Shown here one piece after another: positions 55,270-64,000 of a DNA stretch of 64,000 nt. Where the stretch lies: assembly GCA_963556255.1 (NCBI GenBank), contig OY744616.1, forward strand, positions 31,635,357-31,699,356, in the 5' to 3' direction. How positions within the stretch are numbered: the first letter of the stretch is position 1; each line of letters opens with the position of its first letter. The position numbers and the translations under genes are program-made. The DNA comes from Allolobophora icterica. Taxonomy: Eukaryota > Annelida > Clitellata > Crassiclitellata > Lumbricidae. Under the pieces are notes generated by a model. The model searched no databases, was not told the origin of the DNA, and worked only from the letters and a program-made list of their open reading frames with translations.

Positions 55270-55446
55270 CAGTGCTCGAAATGGACCGGAACGCACCGGA
55301 ACGCCGTTCCGGTTCGTCAAAATGAATTAGCGTTCCGTTCCGGTTCGTCAAATGAATTATTGTGGAAAATACTATGAAATTAACGTGAATGCTCCCATAT
55401 CTTTGACTAGCGTTCCGTTTCGTGAAATTTTCCATTTCGAGCACTG
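55270..55446. mobile_element. hAT-type MITE, 177 bp
   Basis: The ends CAGTGCTCGAAATGG and CCATTTCGAGCACTG are perfect 15-bp inverted repeats, with the exact 8-bp flank GACGGGTG (55,262-55,269 and 55,447-55,454). GCGTTCCGTTCCGGTTCGTC is repeated inside. Confidence 0.95.
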
Positions 55447-55463
55447 GACGGGTGTGCATGGGC

Positions 55464-55720
55464 GTCAGATCCTGCAATGCATATCCTTAGCGTCAGATCC
55501 TGTATATCCTTGGCGTCAGATCCTGTATATACTTGGCGTCAGATCCTGCATATCCTTAGCGTCAGATCCTGTATATCCTTGGCGTCAGATCCTGTATATA
55601 CTTGGCGTCAGATCCTGCATATCCTTGGCGTCAGATCCTGTATATCCTTGGCGTCAGATCCTGTATATTCTTGGCGTCAGATCCTGTATATCCTTGACGT
55701 CAGATCCTGTATATATCCGT
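55464..55720 (+). repeat. 23-bp minisatellite, 11 units
   Basis: The unit is GCGTCAGATCCTG plus YATATNCTTR. Units follow a three-unit pattern, giving a 69-bp higher order. All three forward frames stay open across most of it, but this is a result of the unit, not of a gene. Confidence 0.95.
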
Positions 55721-55814
55721 TGGATTATATAGGTTCCGATGGCTTGAGTCATTCCATGCACTCTGAACTTGTCTGAAGTGTGAGACAGTAGAGATTGGTC
55801 TTTTCCGTTCCACT

Positions 55815-56030
55815 CTCGGCCAGTTAGCTACAGAGGTTAGAGCACCTCTGTGCAAGAGTGCGTACGGATCGCCGTTCGCCTCCCGATGGTGGCTTCTTTC
55901 AGAGATTTAAATCTCGGGCTAGCACGGTCCGTACACGGGGATCTTAAATGGTGTGGCGCCTATTCAAACGAGCAGCGGTGGCGAAAGATCTCTCCCGATC
56001 AATTCATTGAAAAATGAGTAGGGTTGAGGC
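55815..56030 (+). repeat. tRNA-derived SINE, family B copy 3 with head
   Basis: TTAGCTACAGAGGTTAGAGC (A box) and GCCGTTCGCCTCCCG (B box) give the tRNA-like head. The body CGGTCCGTACACGGGGATCT, then GATCAATTCATTGAAAAATGAG, is the reverse complement of the bodies at 8,145 and 31,535. Confidence 0.85.
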
Positions 56031-56254
56031 AATACATGCGCTATATAAAGCATGTACATTTGAGGTTGAAGGATCTTTCGACTGAATCGCACATATGACG
56101 ACAATAAGCAACAACCAGACAACATTTCCTTACGACATTCTTTATGAAATTTCCTTACGACATTTGCTTGCAACATTTCCTTTCAACGTTTCCTTGTAAC
56201 ATTTCCTTACGAGTCATACACATCTGACAAGTCGTTCCTTCATGGAATCATCCA

Positions 56255-56450
56255 CCCATTCACTCATATGCTCATTCATTCATTCATTCTTTCTTTCTTT
56301 CGTTCATTCTCCTGTTCATTCACTCGTTTATTCCCTCATTCGTTCATTCGTTCATCGACTTTTTCGTTTACTTATATATTCGTTCATTTCTTTGTTCATT
56401 CGTTATTGCGTTGACTCATTCGCTCCTTCGTCCATTCACTCATTCGGACA
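56255..56450 (+). repeat. degenerate (CATT/CGTT)n microsatellite
   Basis: Imperfect TTCATTCGTTCATT repeats. Confidence 0.85.
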
Positions 56451-56955
56451 CTCGAGGCACAGAGGCGGTCGTTGTTCCAAACACAGAGGCTGCTTGCTGT
56501 TGCGTCTCTTCGAGAAGGAAGGCTTGACAGGTGAGAACGCCGGTGGCCGCATTAATTATTGATGTCGTCATGGCAAATGACGTTGGACAGGACATCACAC
56601 ATTTCAGCCGACGTCCGTCACGTATGATGGGGCGGCAGGTGCTGTGATGCTGAGGCTGCAGGCGCATATATAAAGCATCAGGAGACACCGCAGAAATACA
56701 TTTGCACGTAGACGGTTGCTGAGGCAGGCGAAACATCCGTTGCCTGTCTGTGCATCTTCTGATTTACCGCAGCCATTCAGACTGCGTGACAGGTCGTCGC
56801 CATAGACGCTGTAATCCCACTGGCCCTAATAATTAGGTCAGGCTGTTGGCCTGACCTGTGTCACGGTCAGGAATTTGCTCGTGTAAGGTCAGTGATTTAC
56901 ATCGGTGCCCAAGTGGGTCAGATGACCACGTGATTGGGTCGCTTTTCAGCACGAT
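56451..56955. other. intergenic, no gene seen
   Basis: GGCAAATGACGTTGGACAGG (56,572) and GGCAAATGACATTGGACATA (57,102) are related, hinting at a local duplication around the repeats. Confidence 0.4.
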
Positions 56956-56979
56956 ATGATAAACAGTTTCCGTTGTAGT

Positions 56980-57640
56980 TCGCTGCTCTCTGTCTCTTTG
57001 TCTCGGTCTCTGTTTCTGTCTCTGTCTGTCTGTCTCTGTCTCTCTCCATGTCTCTCTCTTTCTGCTCCTCTGATTCTGACTCTCACTCTCTCTCTGTTTA
57101 TGGCAAATGACATTGGACATACACACAGACATACATACATACATACATACATACATACATACATACATACATACATACATACATACATACATACATACAT
57201 ACATACATACATACATACATGCATACATACATTCTGTACATACAGGCAGGCATACATACATACATGCATGCATACATACATACATACATTATGTACATAC
57301 AGGCAGGCATACATACATACATGCAGTCACACATACATACATCATAATAAATACATATATACATGCATACACACACACATATATATACATACATACATAC
57401 ATACATATATACATACATACATACATGCAGGCATACATACATACATACATGCATGCATACATACATGCGTACGTACTTACGTACATATATATACATACAA
57501 ACATACTTATATATACACATACATACATACATGCATACATACATACATATATACATACATCCATATATCCATGCATACATGCATGCATACGTACATGAAT
57601 ATATAGATACATATGTACATACACATCTATACACATCATA
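56980..57640 (+). repeat. (CTGT)n then (CATA)n compound microsatellite
   Basis: CT/CTGT repeats to about 57,095, then CATA repeats. Two near-copies of CATACAGGCAGGCATACATA (57,238 and 57,296) show duplication of about 58 bp. Long open frames are repeat artefacts. Confidence 0.95.
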
Positions 57641-57785
57641 CATGGACACATACGTAGGGTACATGAATACACGCCAAAACAATGCAATACAATGCAATGC
57701 AACAACATCTTAGGCCTACCATACATACAGTACAGTGATCGTTCATTGTAAATTTCATGTTACTGAACTCAGCTGGGGATGAGGA

Positions 57786-58328
57786 ATGGACTCACCGAAC
57801 CAGCACCAACATCAGGACCATTCGAAGAATGCTCATGTTGACAAGAAGGAGTCGCTGGCATCGACAGAATCCATAGCAGCAGCACAGGAGGCAAACGTGA
57901 GACGAGATGCTCAGCCGGACATCCTGGGCGACATGCTGAAGAAGGTGAAGAACAAAATCTTCCTAAGAGATGTCGTCGGCGTCAAAGATGGTTCAGACGA
58001 TCCTGCCGTTTCATCCTCGTCCAAAACGACAGCACCACAATCAAATAAAAGGTCCTCTACCACGTCCGCAGTGTCCACAGCACAATCGAATAAAAGGTCC
58101 TCTACCGCCTCCGTAGCATCAACAGCACAATCGAATAAAAGGTCCTCTACCGCCTCCACAGTGTCCTCTACCACCTCCGCAGTGGCCTCACCAATATCGG
58201 ATAAAAGGATCTCTACCACCTCTGCAGTGTCGACAGCACATTCAGGTAAAAAGGTCACTACCACCTCCGCAGTGTCCACAGCACACTCAGATAAAAGTGC
58301 AGCACACGCGAAGACGCAGCACAAATGA
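57786..58328 (+). CDS. Ser/Thr-rich 15-residue-repeat protein, 180 aa
   Basis: I do not recognise this protein. ATG 57,786 has a good context (GAGGAATGG). Residues 1-80 are non-repetitive and charged, with the helical segment DILGDMLKKVKNKIFLRDVV. Residues from about 85 to 170 are some six 15-residue units of the form SNKRSSTTSAVSTAQ, one of them enlarged. The 45-bp DNA unit keeps the frame throughout and most changes between copies sit at third positions or conservative codons, which favours coding. There is no signal peptide. A 41-bp satellite follows directly. It may be a real intron-free gene, a terminal exon or a chance repeat frame. Confidence 0.5.
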   Translation: MDSPNQHQHQDHSKNAHVDKKESLASTESIAAAQEANVRRDAQPDILGDMLKKVKNKIFLRDVVGVKDGSDDPAVSSSSKTTAPQSNKRSSTTSAVSTAQSNKRSSTASVASTAQSNKRSSTASTVSSTTSAVASPISDKRISTTSAVSTAHSGKKVTTTSAVSTAHSDKSAAHAKTQHK

Positions 58329-58374
58329 AGGCACAGCACAAGTGAATAACAAGGTGAACACCGAGCCTATAGGA

Positions 58375-59245
58375 CCATCTGCCTTCTTGAAAAACATTGC
58401 TACGAGCGTGTTGATGTATCCGCATTTAAGACCATCTTCCTTCTTCAGCGATAACTGCTGAACCTGCTTTTAAAACCATCTTCCTCCTTCAGAAATTGAT
58501 GAATACCATCTCCTTCCTTCGTCATTTGCTGAAACCCCATTCAAGACCATCCTCCTCCTTCAGAAATCGCTGAATGCACATTTAAGACCATCTTCCTTCT
58601 TCAGCGATTATTGCTGAATGCGCATTTAAGACCATCTTCCTCCTTCATAAATTGCTGAATGCGCATTTATGACCATCCTCCTCCTTCAGAAATCGCTGAA
58701 TGCACATTTAAGACCGTCTTCCTCCTTCAGAAATTGTTGAATGCACCATTAAGATTATCTTCCTCCTTCATAAATTGCTGAATGCGCATTTATGACCATC
58801 CTCCTCCTTCAGAAATTGCTGAATGCACATTTAAGACCATCTTCCTCCTTCAGAAAATAATTTCTGAATGCACATTTAAGACCATCCTCCTCCTTCAGAA
58901 ATTTCTGAATGCACATTTAAGACCATCTTCCTTCTTCAGCGATTATTGCTGAATGCGCATTTAAGACCATCTTCCTCCTTCATAAATTGCTGAATGCGCA
59001 TTTATGACCATCCTCCTCCTTCAGAAATTGCTGAATGCACATTTAAGACCAACTTCCTCCTTCAGAAATTTCTGAATGCACATTTATGACCATCTTCCTC
59101 CTTCAGAAATTGTTGAATGCACAATTAAGAGCATCTTTCTCCTTCAGAAATTGTTGAATGCACCATTAAGAGCATCTTCCTCCTTCAGAAATTGCTGAAT
59201 GCACATTTAAGAGCATTTTCCTCCTTCAGAAATTGCTGCTGGAAG
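58375..59245 (+). repeat. 41-bp satellite, about 20 units
   Basis: The consensus contains CTGAATGCACATTTAAGACC, then ATCTTCCTCCTTCAGAAATTG. Variants lengthen it (AGCGATTATTG). In some units TTCAGAAATTTCTGAA forms a perfect 16-bp palindrome across the unit junction. Confidence 0.95.
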
Positions 59246-59261
59246 CCCGGCCTCCGTTCAT

Positions 59262-59590
59262 ATGAGTCTTGAAAGGCAGCGCAACGAACGAGGCTGCAGT
59301 ATGGAAGGGCGTATTCAGGAACTGCTTCGGCTATGTCCTTCTCTTAAATTTAATTGGGATGGCCAAGAGCGCATTCAGGGAACCACTCCGGCTGCGTCCC
59401 GTGTCTTAAACTTAGATGAGATGGCCCATACCCTCAGTGGGCTGAGGAAAATGGAAATTAATACTGAATTGTCTGAGACGTTGAATTTAGAGTTTTCTTC
59501 ATTCTCCCAACAGACTAAACTCTTTCTGCAAACCAGTGATTTCACCACAAGCTGGATCCTAAAGCAAGAATTGCTGTTTAATCACCAACT
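59262..59590 (+). other. open frame with internal ~58-bp duplication
   Basis: It reads SLERQRNERGCSMEGRIQEL and LDEMAHTLSGLRKMEINTEL before entering the CTGT array. GGGCGTATTCAGGAACTGCT (59,307) and GAGCGCATTCAGGGAACCAC (59,367) start two related segments. No family is recognised; coding status is doubtful. Confidence 0.25.
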
Positions 59591-59591
59591 C

Positions 59592-60360
<769 letters not shown>

Positions 60361-60404
60361 TTCCTATCCCACAACTGTTTGCCAGCCGTTGTCATTATAT
60401 AAAG

Positions 60405-60970
60405 TGCAAAAAAACTAAAGTGAAAAATAAAATGAATAGATAGAACATAACTAAGTAGATAATCGTTGAAATGTCTTTCCTTTCTATGTGCATCAGCCCG
60501 GGAACAAGAAGCAGTAGAATGAGGAACAAGAACGCCTTTCCCGTGAAACGAAAACGACCCAAATGCATGCAGACCCAAAGTGTAAAGAAAAAGAACCAAA
60601 TAAACAGCGAATCAAGAACAATTCAGCATTTCTAAAACTGATGATGGAAGAACATATAGACTATCTATTATAATTAAAAGAGGGAAAATTATGCCACTAT
60701 TTAGTGCATTAATAGTATTCAGCGCCTTTGTGAGCTTTCAAAGTCACTATAAAATGTTCCGATAGTCCTCATAAATATAACACTGCAGGCTAACTAAACA
60801 CAGGAACGATGCACGCCCTGATATCTGGATCCCAAAATCGATTTCTTGTTTATGTACTGTACATAGGCCTATATAGAAGGGGAAGAATAACGAAATAGTG
60901 TGGAACAGCATCGATTCCCTATCTAAGTTTCTCTATTTTCTTACTGTTGGACTACAGAGAATTAGGCCTA
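60405..60970. other. intergenic, no gene seen
   Basis: Unique AT-rich DNA between two large arrays, with no supported exon. Confidence 0.4.
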
Positions 60971-60977
60971 TAATTGT

Positions 60978-61445
60978 CTTCTTCTTCTCTTCTTCTTCTT
61001 CTTCTTCTTCTTCTTCTTCTTCTTCTTCTTCTTCTTCTTCTTCTTCTTCTTCTTCTTCTTCTTCTTCTTCTTCTTCTTCTTCTTCTTCTTCTTCTTCTTC
61101 TTCTTCTTCTTCTTCTTCTTCTTCTTCTTCTCTTCTTCTTCTTCTTCTTCTTCTTCTTCTTCTTCTTCTTCTTCTTCTTCTTCTTCTTCTTCTTTCTTCT
61201 TCTTCTTCTTCTTCTTCTTCTTCTTCTTCTTCTTCTTCTTCTTCTTCTTCTTCTTCTTCTTCTTCTTCTTCTTCTTCTTCTTCTTCTTCTTCTTCTTCTT
61301 CTTCTTCTTCTTCTTCTTCTTCTTCTTCTTCTTCTTCTTCTTCTTCTTCTTCTTCTTCTTCTTCTTCTTCTTCTTCTTCTTCTTCTTCTTCTTCTTCTTC
61401 TTCTTCTTCTTCTTCTTCTTCTCTTCTTCTTCTTCTTCTTCTTCA
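60978..61445 (+). repeat. (TTC)n array, about 470 bp
   Basis: About 150 TTC units, broken only at 61,000, 61,130, 61,192 and 61,421 by one-base indels (TCTCTT or TTTCTT). The complement is (GAA)n. Poly-Ser/Leu/Arg/Lys frames are artefacts. Confidence 0.98.
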
Positions 61446-62600
61446 TAGTCCATCGGCTGACAGCCCGTAGGTGTCCACTGCGCATTGATTCTTCCAGGAC
61501 TCTACTTGTGCCCGGTGTGTATGCGTAGTGGATTTCTATCGTCTTTTTCTTTACGGCGAAGTATCTGCACCCATTCGTCCGACCCTCCTCTTTAGGGACT
61601 GGCTCTGGATCTTCCAGAGATAAGATGCAGTTTGTCCTCAGAGTTCTCTCTCTCAGCCCTGTCCCTCTCCCGAGGTACCTGCTGGGCAGCAGAGGACAGG
61701 TTTACTTTAAGGCGACCTGTATTCGCCTTGTCACAGTTCCATCAATTGGGTTATGCAGCTTTTCTTGGGGATGGCGACGCCACTCGCCTTCCCACTGCAT
61801 CCTGATGTTACTGCCGCTGTTGGTCCGAGACTGCTTATTCGTCAGGAGATAAATCCCTGCTTATTTCGCAGCTACCCTTCTTACTGAAGGCCGTTCCACT
61901 GTCCGCCACGAATGGACGCGCTGCATTTGTAGCAGTTCAGCTCTGCCTCCAGTTGTCTACATGAGCTCATGTATATAACTGTATGTATATGTGTCCACCT
62001 TGTAGACATATTATGCAGACCTATATATACATGTATATTCATATAATAATAATAATAATCGAATATATATATAATATTATATATATATAGGCCTATATGT
62101 TTTGAGCTGTATGAAAACGACTTGTGTATACGAGTGGCACAATATATATGGTCATAAGACATTGTTATCGTGCCACAGTGGCTGACAGAAGAGAGATGGA
62201 GTGTCGTGGGAACGATAAGAGCACAGCGGATGTAGGATGGATCACCAGCAGCAGTAGTCACAACATCAGCAGCAGTAGCGGAGATTCATCTTTTGATGAA
62301 TTCTGTTCGTGCTATCGTCCGTGTTTACTGGCTGGTCATATAGATAAGCGCCAGTAGAAAATGGAGAAACTCGTGTCCGAAAGATGAAGATAAACTAGAC
62401 CGTACACTATATATATGCTGTAAAGTGTATAATTATAGTCTGTTATGATCGTCAGCCTGCAGTAGAAATTATAATTGCCGCTTTGAAGACGCAGTCATCC
62501 AGCCAGCCAAATACAATTCCCTAAATAACGATTATAATGTTATGGAATATAGACTGATATGTTGACGTACAGGCTGATCGTCGTATTCCGTATTCCTGTC
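61446..62600. other. unassigned sequence with two short open frames
   Basis: Plus-strand 62,124-62,357 (SSSHNISSSSGDSSFDEFCS) and minus-strand 61,881-62,261 are open but lack recognisable domains or splice partners. (ATA)n and TATATA tracts lie near 62,040-62,095. Confidence 0.3.
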
Positions 62601-62607
62601 GTTCTTA

Positions 62608-62729
<122 letters not shown>

Positions 62730-62794
62730 CTTTCCGCAGCACTTTCCCTCTCTCGAATCCTGAGGAATAGAGGCCGTTCCAGATGATTTGCTTA

Positions 62795-62848
62795 TTTTAA
62801 TTAATATTTAAGTCCCCAAGGGATCATATGTACCTTGGGGCAAAAATA

Positions 62849-62896
<48 letters not shown>

Positions 62897-62897
62897 T
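62795..62897 (+). repeat. retroposon 3' end with (AAT)n tail
   Basis: CCCCAAGGGATCATATGTACCTTGGGG is an inverted repeat directly before AAAAATAAATAATAATAAT. This looks like a LINE 3' hairpin followed by its microsatellite tail. Confidence 0.65.
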
Positions 62898-64000
62898 AGA
62901 CTTATCTTTAGCGAATCTACCCACGACTTACAATCCATATTACCGACTCATAATAACTTTTTTTACTAAAACGCGATTCTTTCCAAATATACGCATTAAA
63001 TTGTTTTGAATTTTTTTCTCCATTCCTTGTTCTGAACTAATCTATGAATATCCAGATTTTCTCTTTAAAATATCACTTAACAGCAAATATAACTATTTTA
63101 GGTGAGCACTTTAAAATTTAAGGTCCTCACGAGTAACGCGATTAATAACGACTTTTACTTTTATAACGAATATCTCCTCTTCCTAGACTTTCACCCACAT
63201 TAAGGCGACATATCCGCCAGTTTACACGGACACCACGTTTAGATCCTCACGACTGTCGCCCTATTGGGGATTATAATACACCTATTATCCTGCTGAGTAG
63301 CCAATCGCGATGCAGAGGGCGTATTAAGCCGTGTCGACCAATTCATGAAATCCTTCCCTTATTATACTATTGAATATTAAGTAGGCTGGTCTCGTAATTC
63401 CTTTGGCGCTTTATTTGCGGAACGTCTCAACGACCGTCTCGATACTCCTAATTATAATACATAAATACAACGGACAAAATTAGTCTCCTGTGGGTTTGAA
63501 CATTGAGATAAAAACATTAAATCATCGCGTAGTATAAATACCAGAATTACATGCTTTCATTTTTTTCAAGATTTCTAATGCAATATTTAGCGGAAACAAG
63601 ATATTAAACACTGAATAAGAAGCACTAGTGAATGGCCTGTTTAACTTTACGTGTGCGCCATTGAGAAATAGTTAATAACAGGAAAAACTATGTGGACTAT
63701 GAGAAATAGTGATTTTGCTTAAAGTGGCTTTAACATGAACGAATCGCGATTTTCTGTGTATAGATAACCTCTAGTATTACGCGCATAAATTGTCACTGTC
63801 GAATTTAAAAAAATTCTTACCCATAGGTCCTATATGGTTTATTTCCATATGACGACTTTCCAATGAGCCGTGTACCGATTAAAGCACACGTCGACCTTAT
63901 ATTGCTTTCAAAGAAAATAAGTTTGTTGCTTCTTATCTTTATTTTCACGGTTTCAAAAATACGATGAATGCTACACATGTAAATTAGAGAGCGCTGACAA
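62898..64000. other. intergenic, AT-rich, no gene seen
   Basis: No exon, repeat family or regulatory site that I can support in this final 1.1 kb. Confidence 0.4.

Noticed and set aside
55464..55720. CRISPR-like array of 23-bp repeats
   Set aside because: Units are directly adjacent with no spacers, and the DNA is animal.
56833..57726. Open frames rich in Tyr-Ile-His-Thr or Met-Tyr-Val-Cys, up to 216 codons
   Set aside because: Produced by the (CATA)n repeat, which has no stop in several frames.
60952..61528. Long open frames of poly-Ser, poly-Leu, poly-Arg and poly-Lys on both strands
   Set aside because: They are the direct translation of the (TTC)n array in every frame.

Overview
This is nuclear DNA from an animal, most probably a marine invertebrate. 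The genes are split by GT-AG introns, and the intergenic DNA is full of microsatellites, LINE fragments, tRNA-derived SINEs and short terminal-inverted-repeat transposons. The palindromic octamer TAGGCCTA recurs throughout. I have seen this octamer in echinoderm-like and other marine animal sequence, but I would not name a phylum on it. No bacterial, plasmid, CRISPR or rRNA feature is visible.

Layout. Positions 1-14,000 are almost wholly repeats. They include (CATC)n, (CATA)n, (CTGT)n, (GACA)/(GATA)/(GA)n and (CT)n arrays, three copies of an internally deleted hAT transposon whose ends are packed with GGTCTT hexamers (two of them carrying nested insertions), other hAT-type MITEs with 8-bp target duplications, and two LINE 3' fragments. 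A small plus-strand gene follows (exons 14,053-14,425 and 15,704-15,784; unrecognised short protein). Positions 17,932-38,123 on the minus strand hold a complete-looking TEX14 orthologue that I reconstructed as 23 coding exons with matching phases, about 1,533 codons. It has N-terminal ankyrin repeats, then a pseudokinase domain with degraded catalytic motifs, then a long Ser/Pro/acidic tail. Upstream, at 38,838, lies a palindromic CRE beside a CCAAT box, a plausible germ-cell promoter. Its introns hold LINE, SINE and MITE insertions on both strands. Positions 46,823-48,724 on the minus strand hold an ABHD17-type depalmitoylase with an intact Ser-Asp-His triad (291 aa, two coding exons). Positions 49,700-56,100 are a cluster of MITEs, SINEs and a 23-bp minisatellite. 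Positions 57,786-58,328 (+) carry an intact single-exon reading frame for a Ser/Thr-rich 15-residue-repeat protein, followed by a 41-bp satellite. The remainder holds higher-order CTGT/CTCT arrays, a (TTC)n tract of about 470 bp and (AAT)n arrays.

How the genes relate. The two recognised genes are transcribed in the same direction but have unrelated roles: TEX14 in germ-cell intercellular bridges and ABHD17 in palmitate removal from membrane proteins. The small plus-strand gene converges tail-to-tail on TEX14. The most interesting material is (1) an invertebrate-looking TEX14 whose tail, as read, lacks the GPPxxxY CEP55-binding motif, (2) the hAT family whose subterminal regions became hexamer minisatellites, and (3) a dense set of MITEs for which I could read both ends and target duplications.
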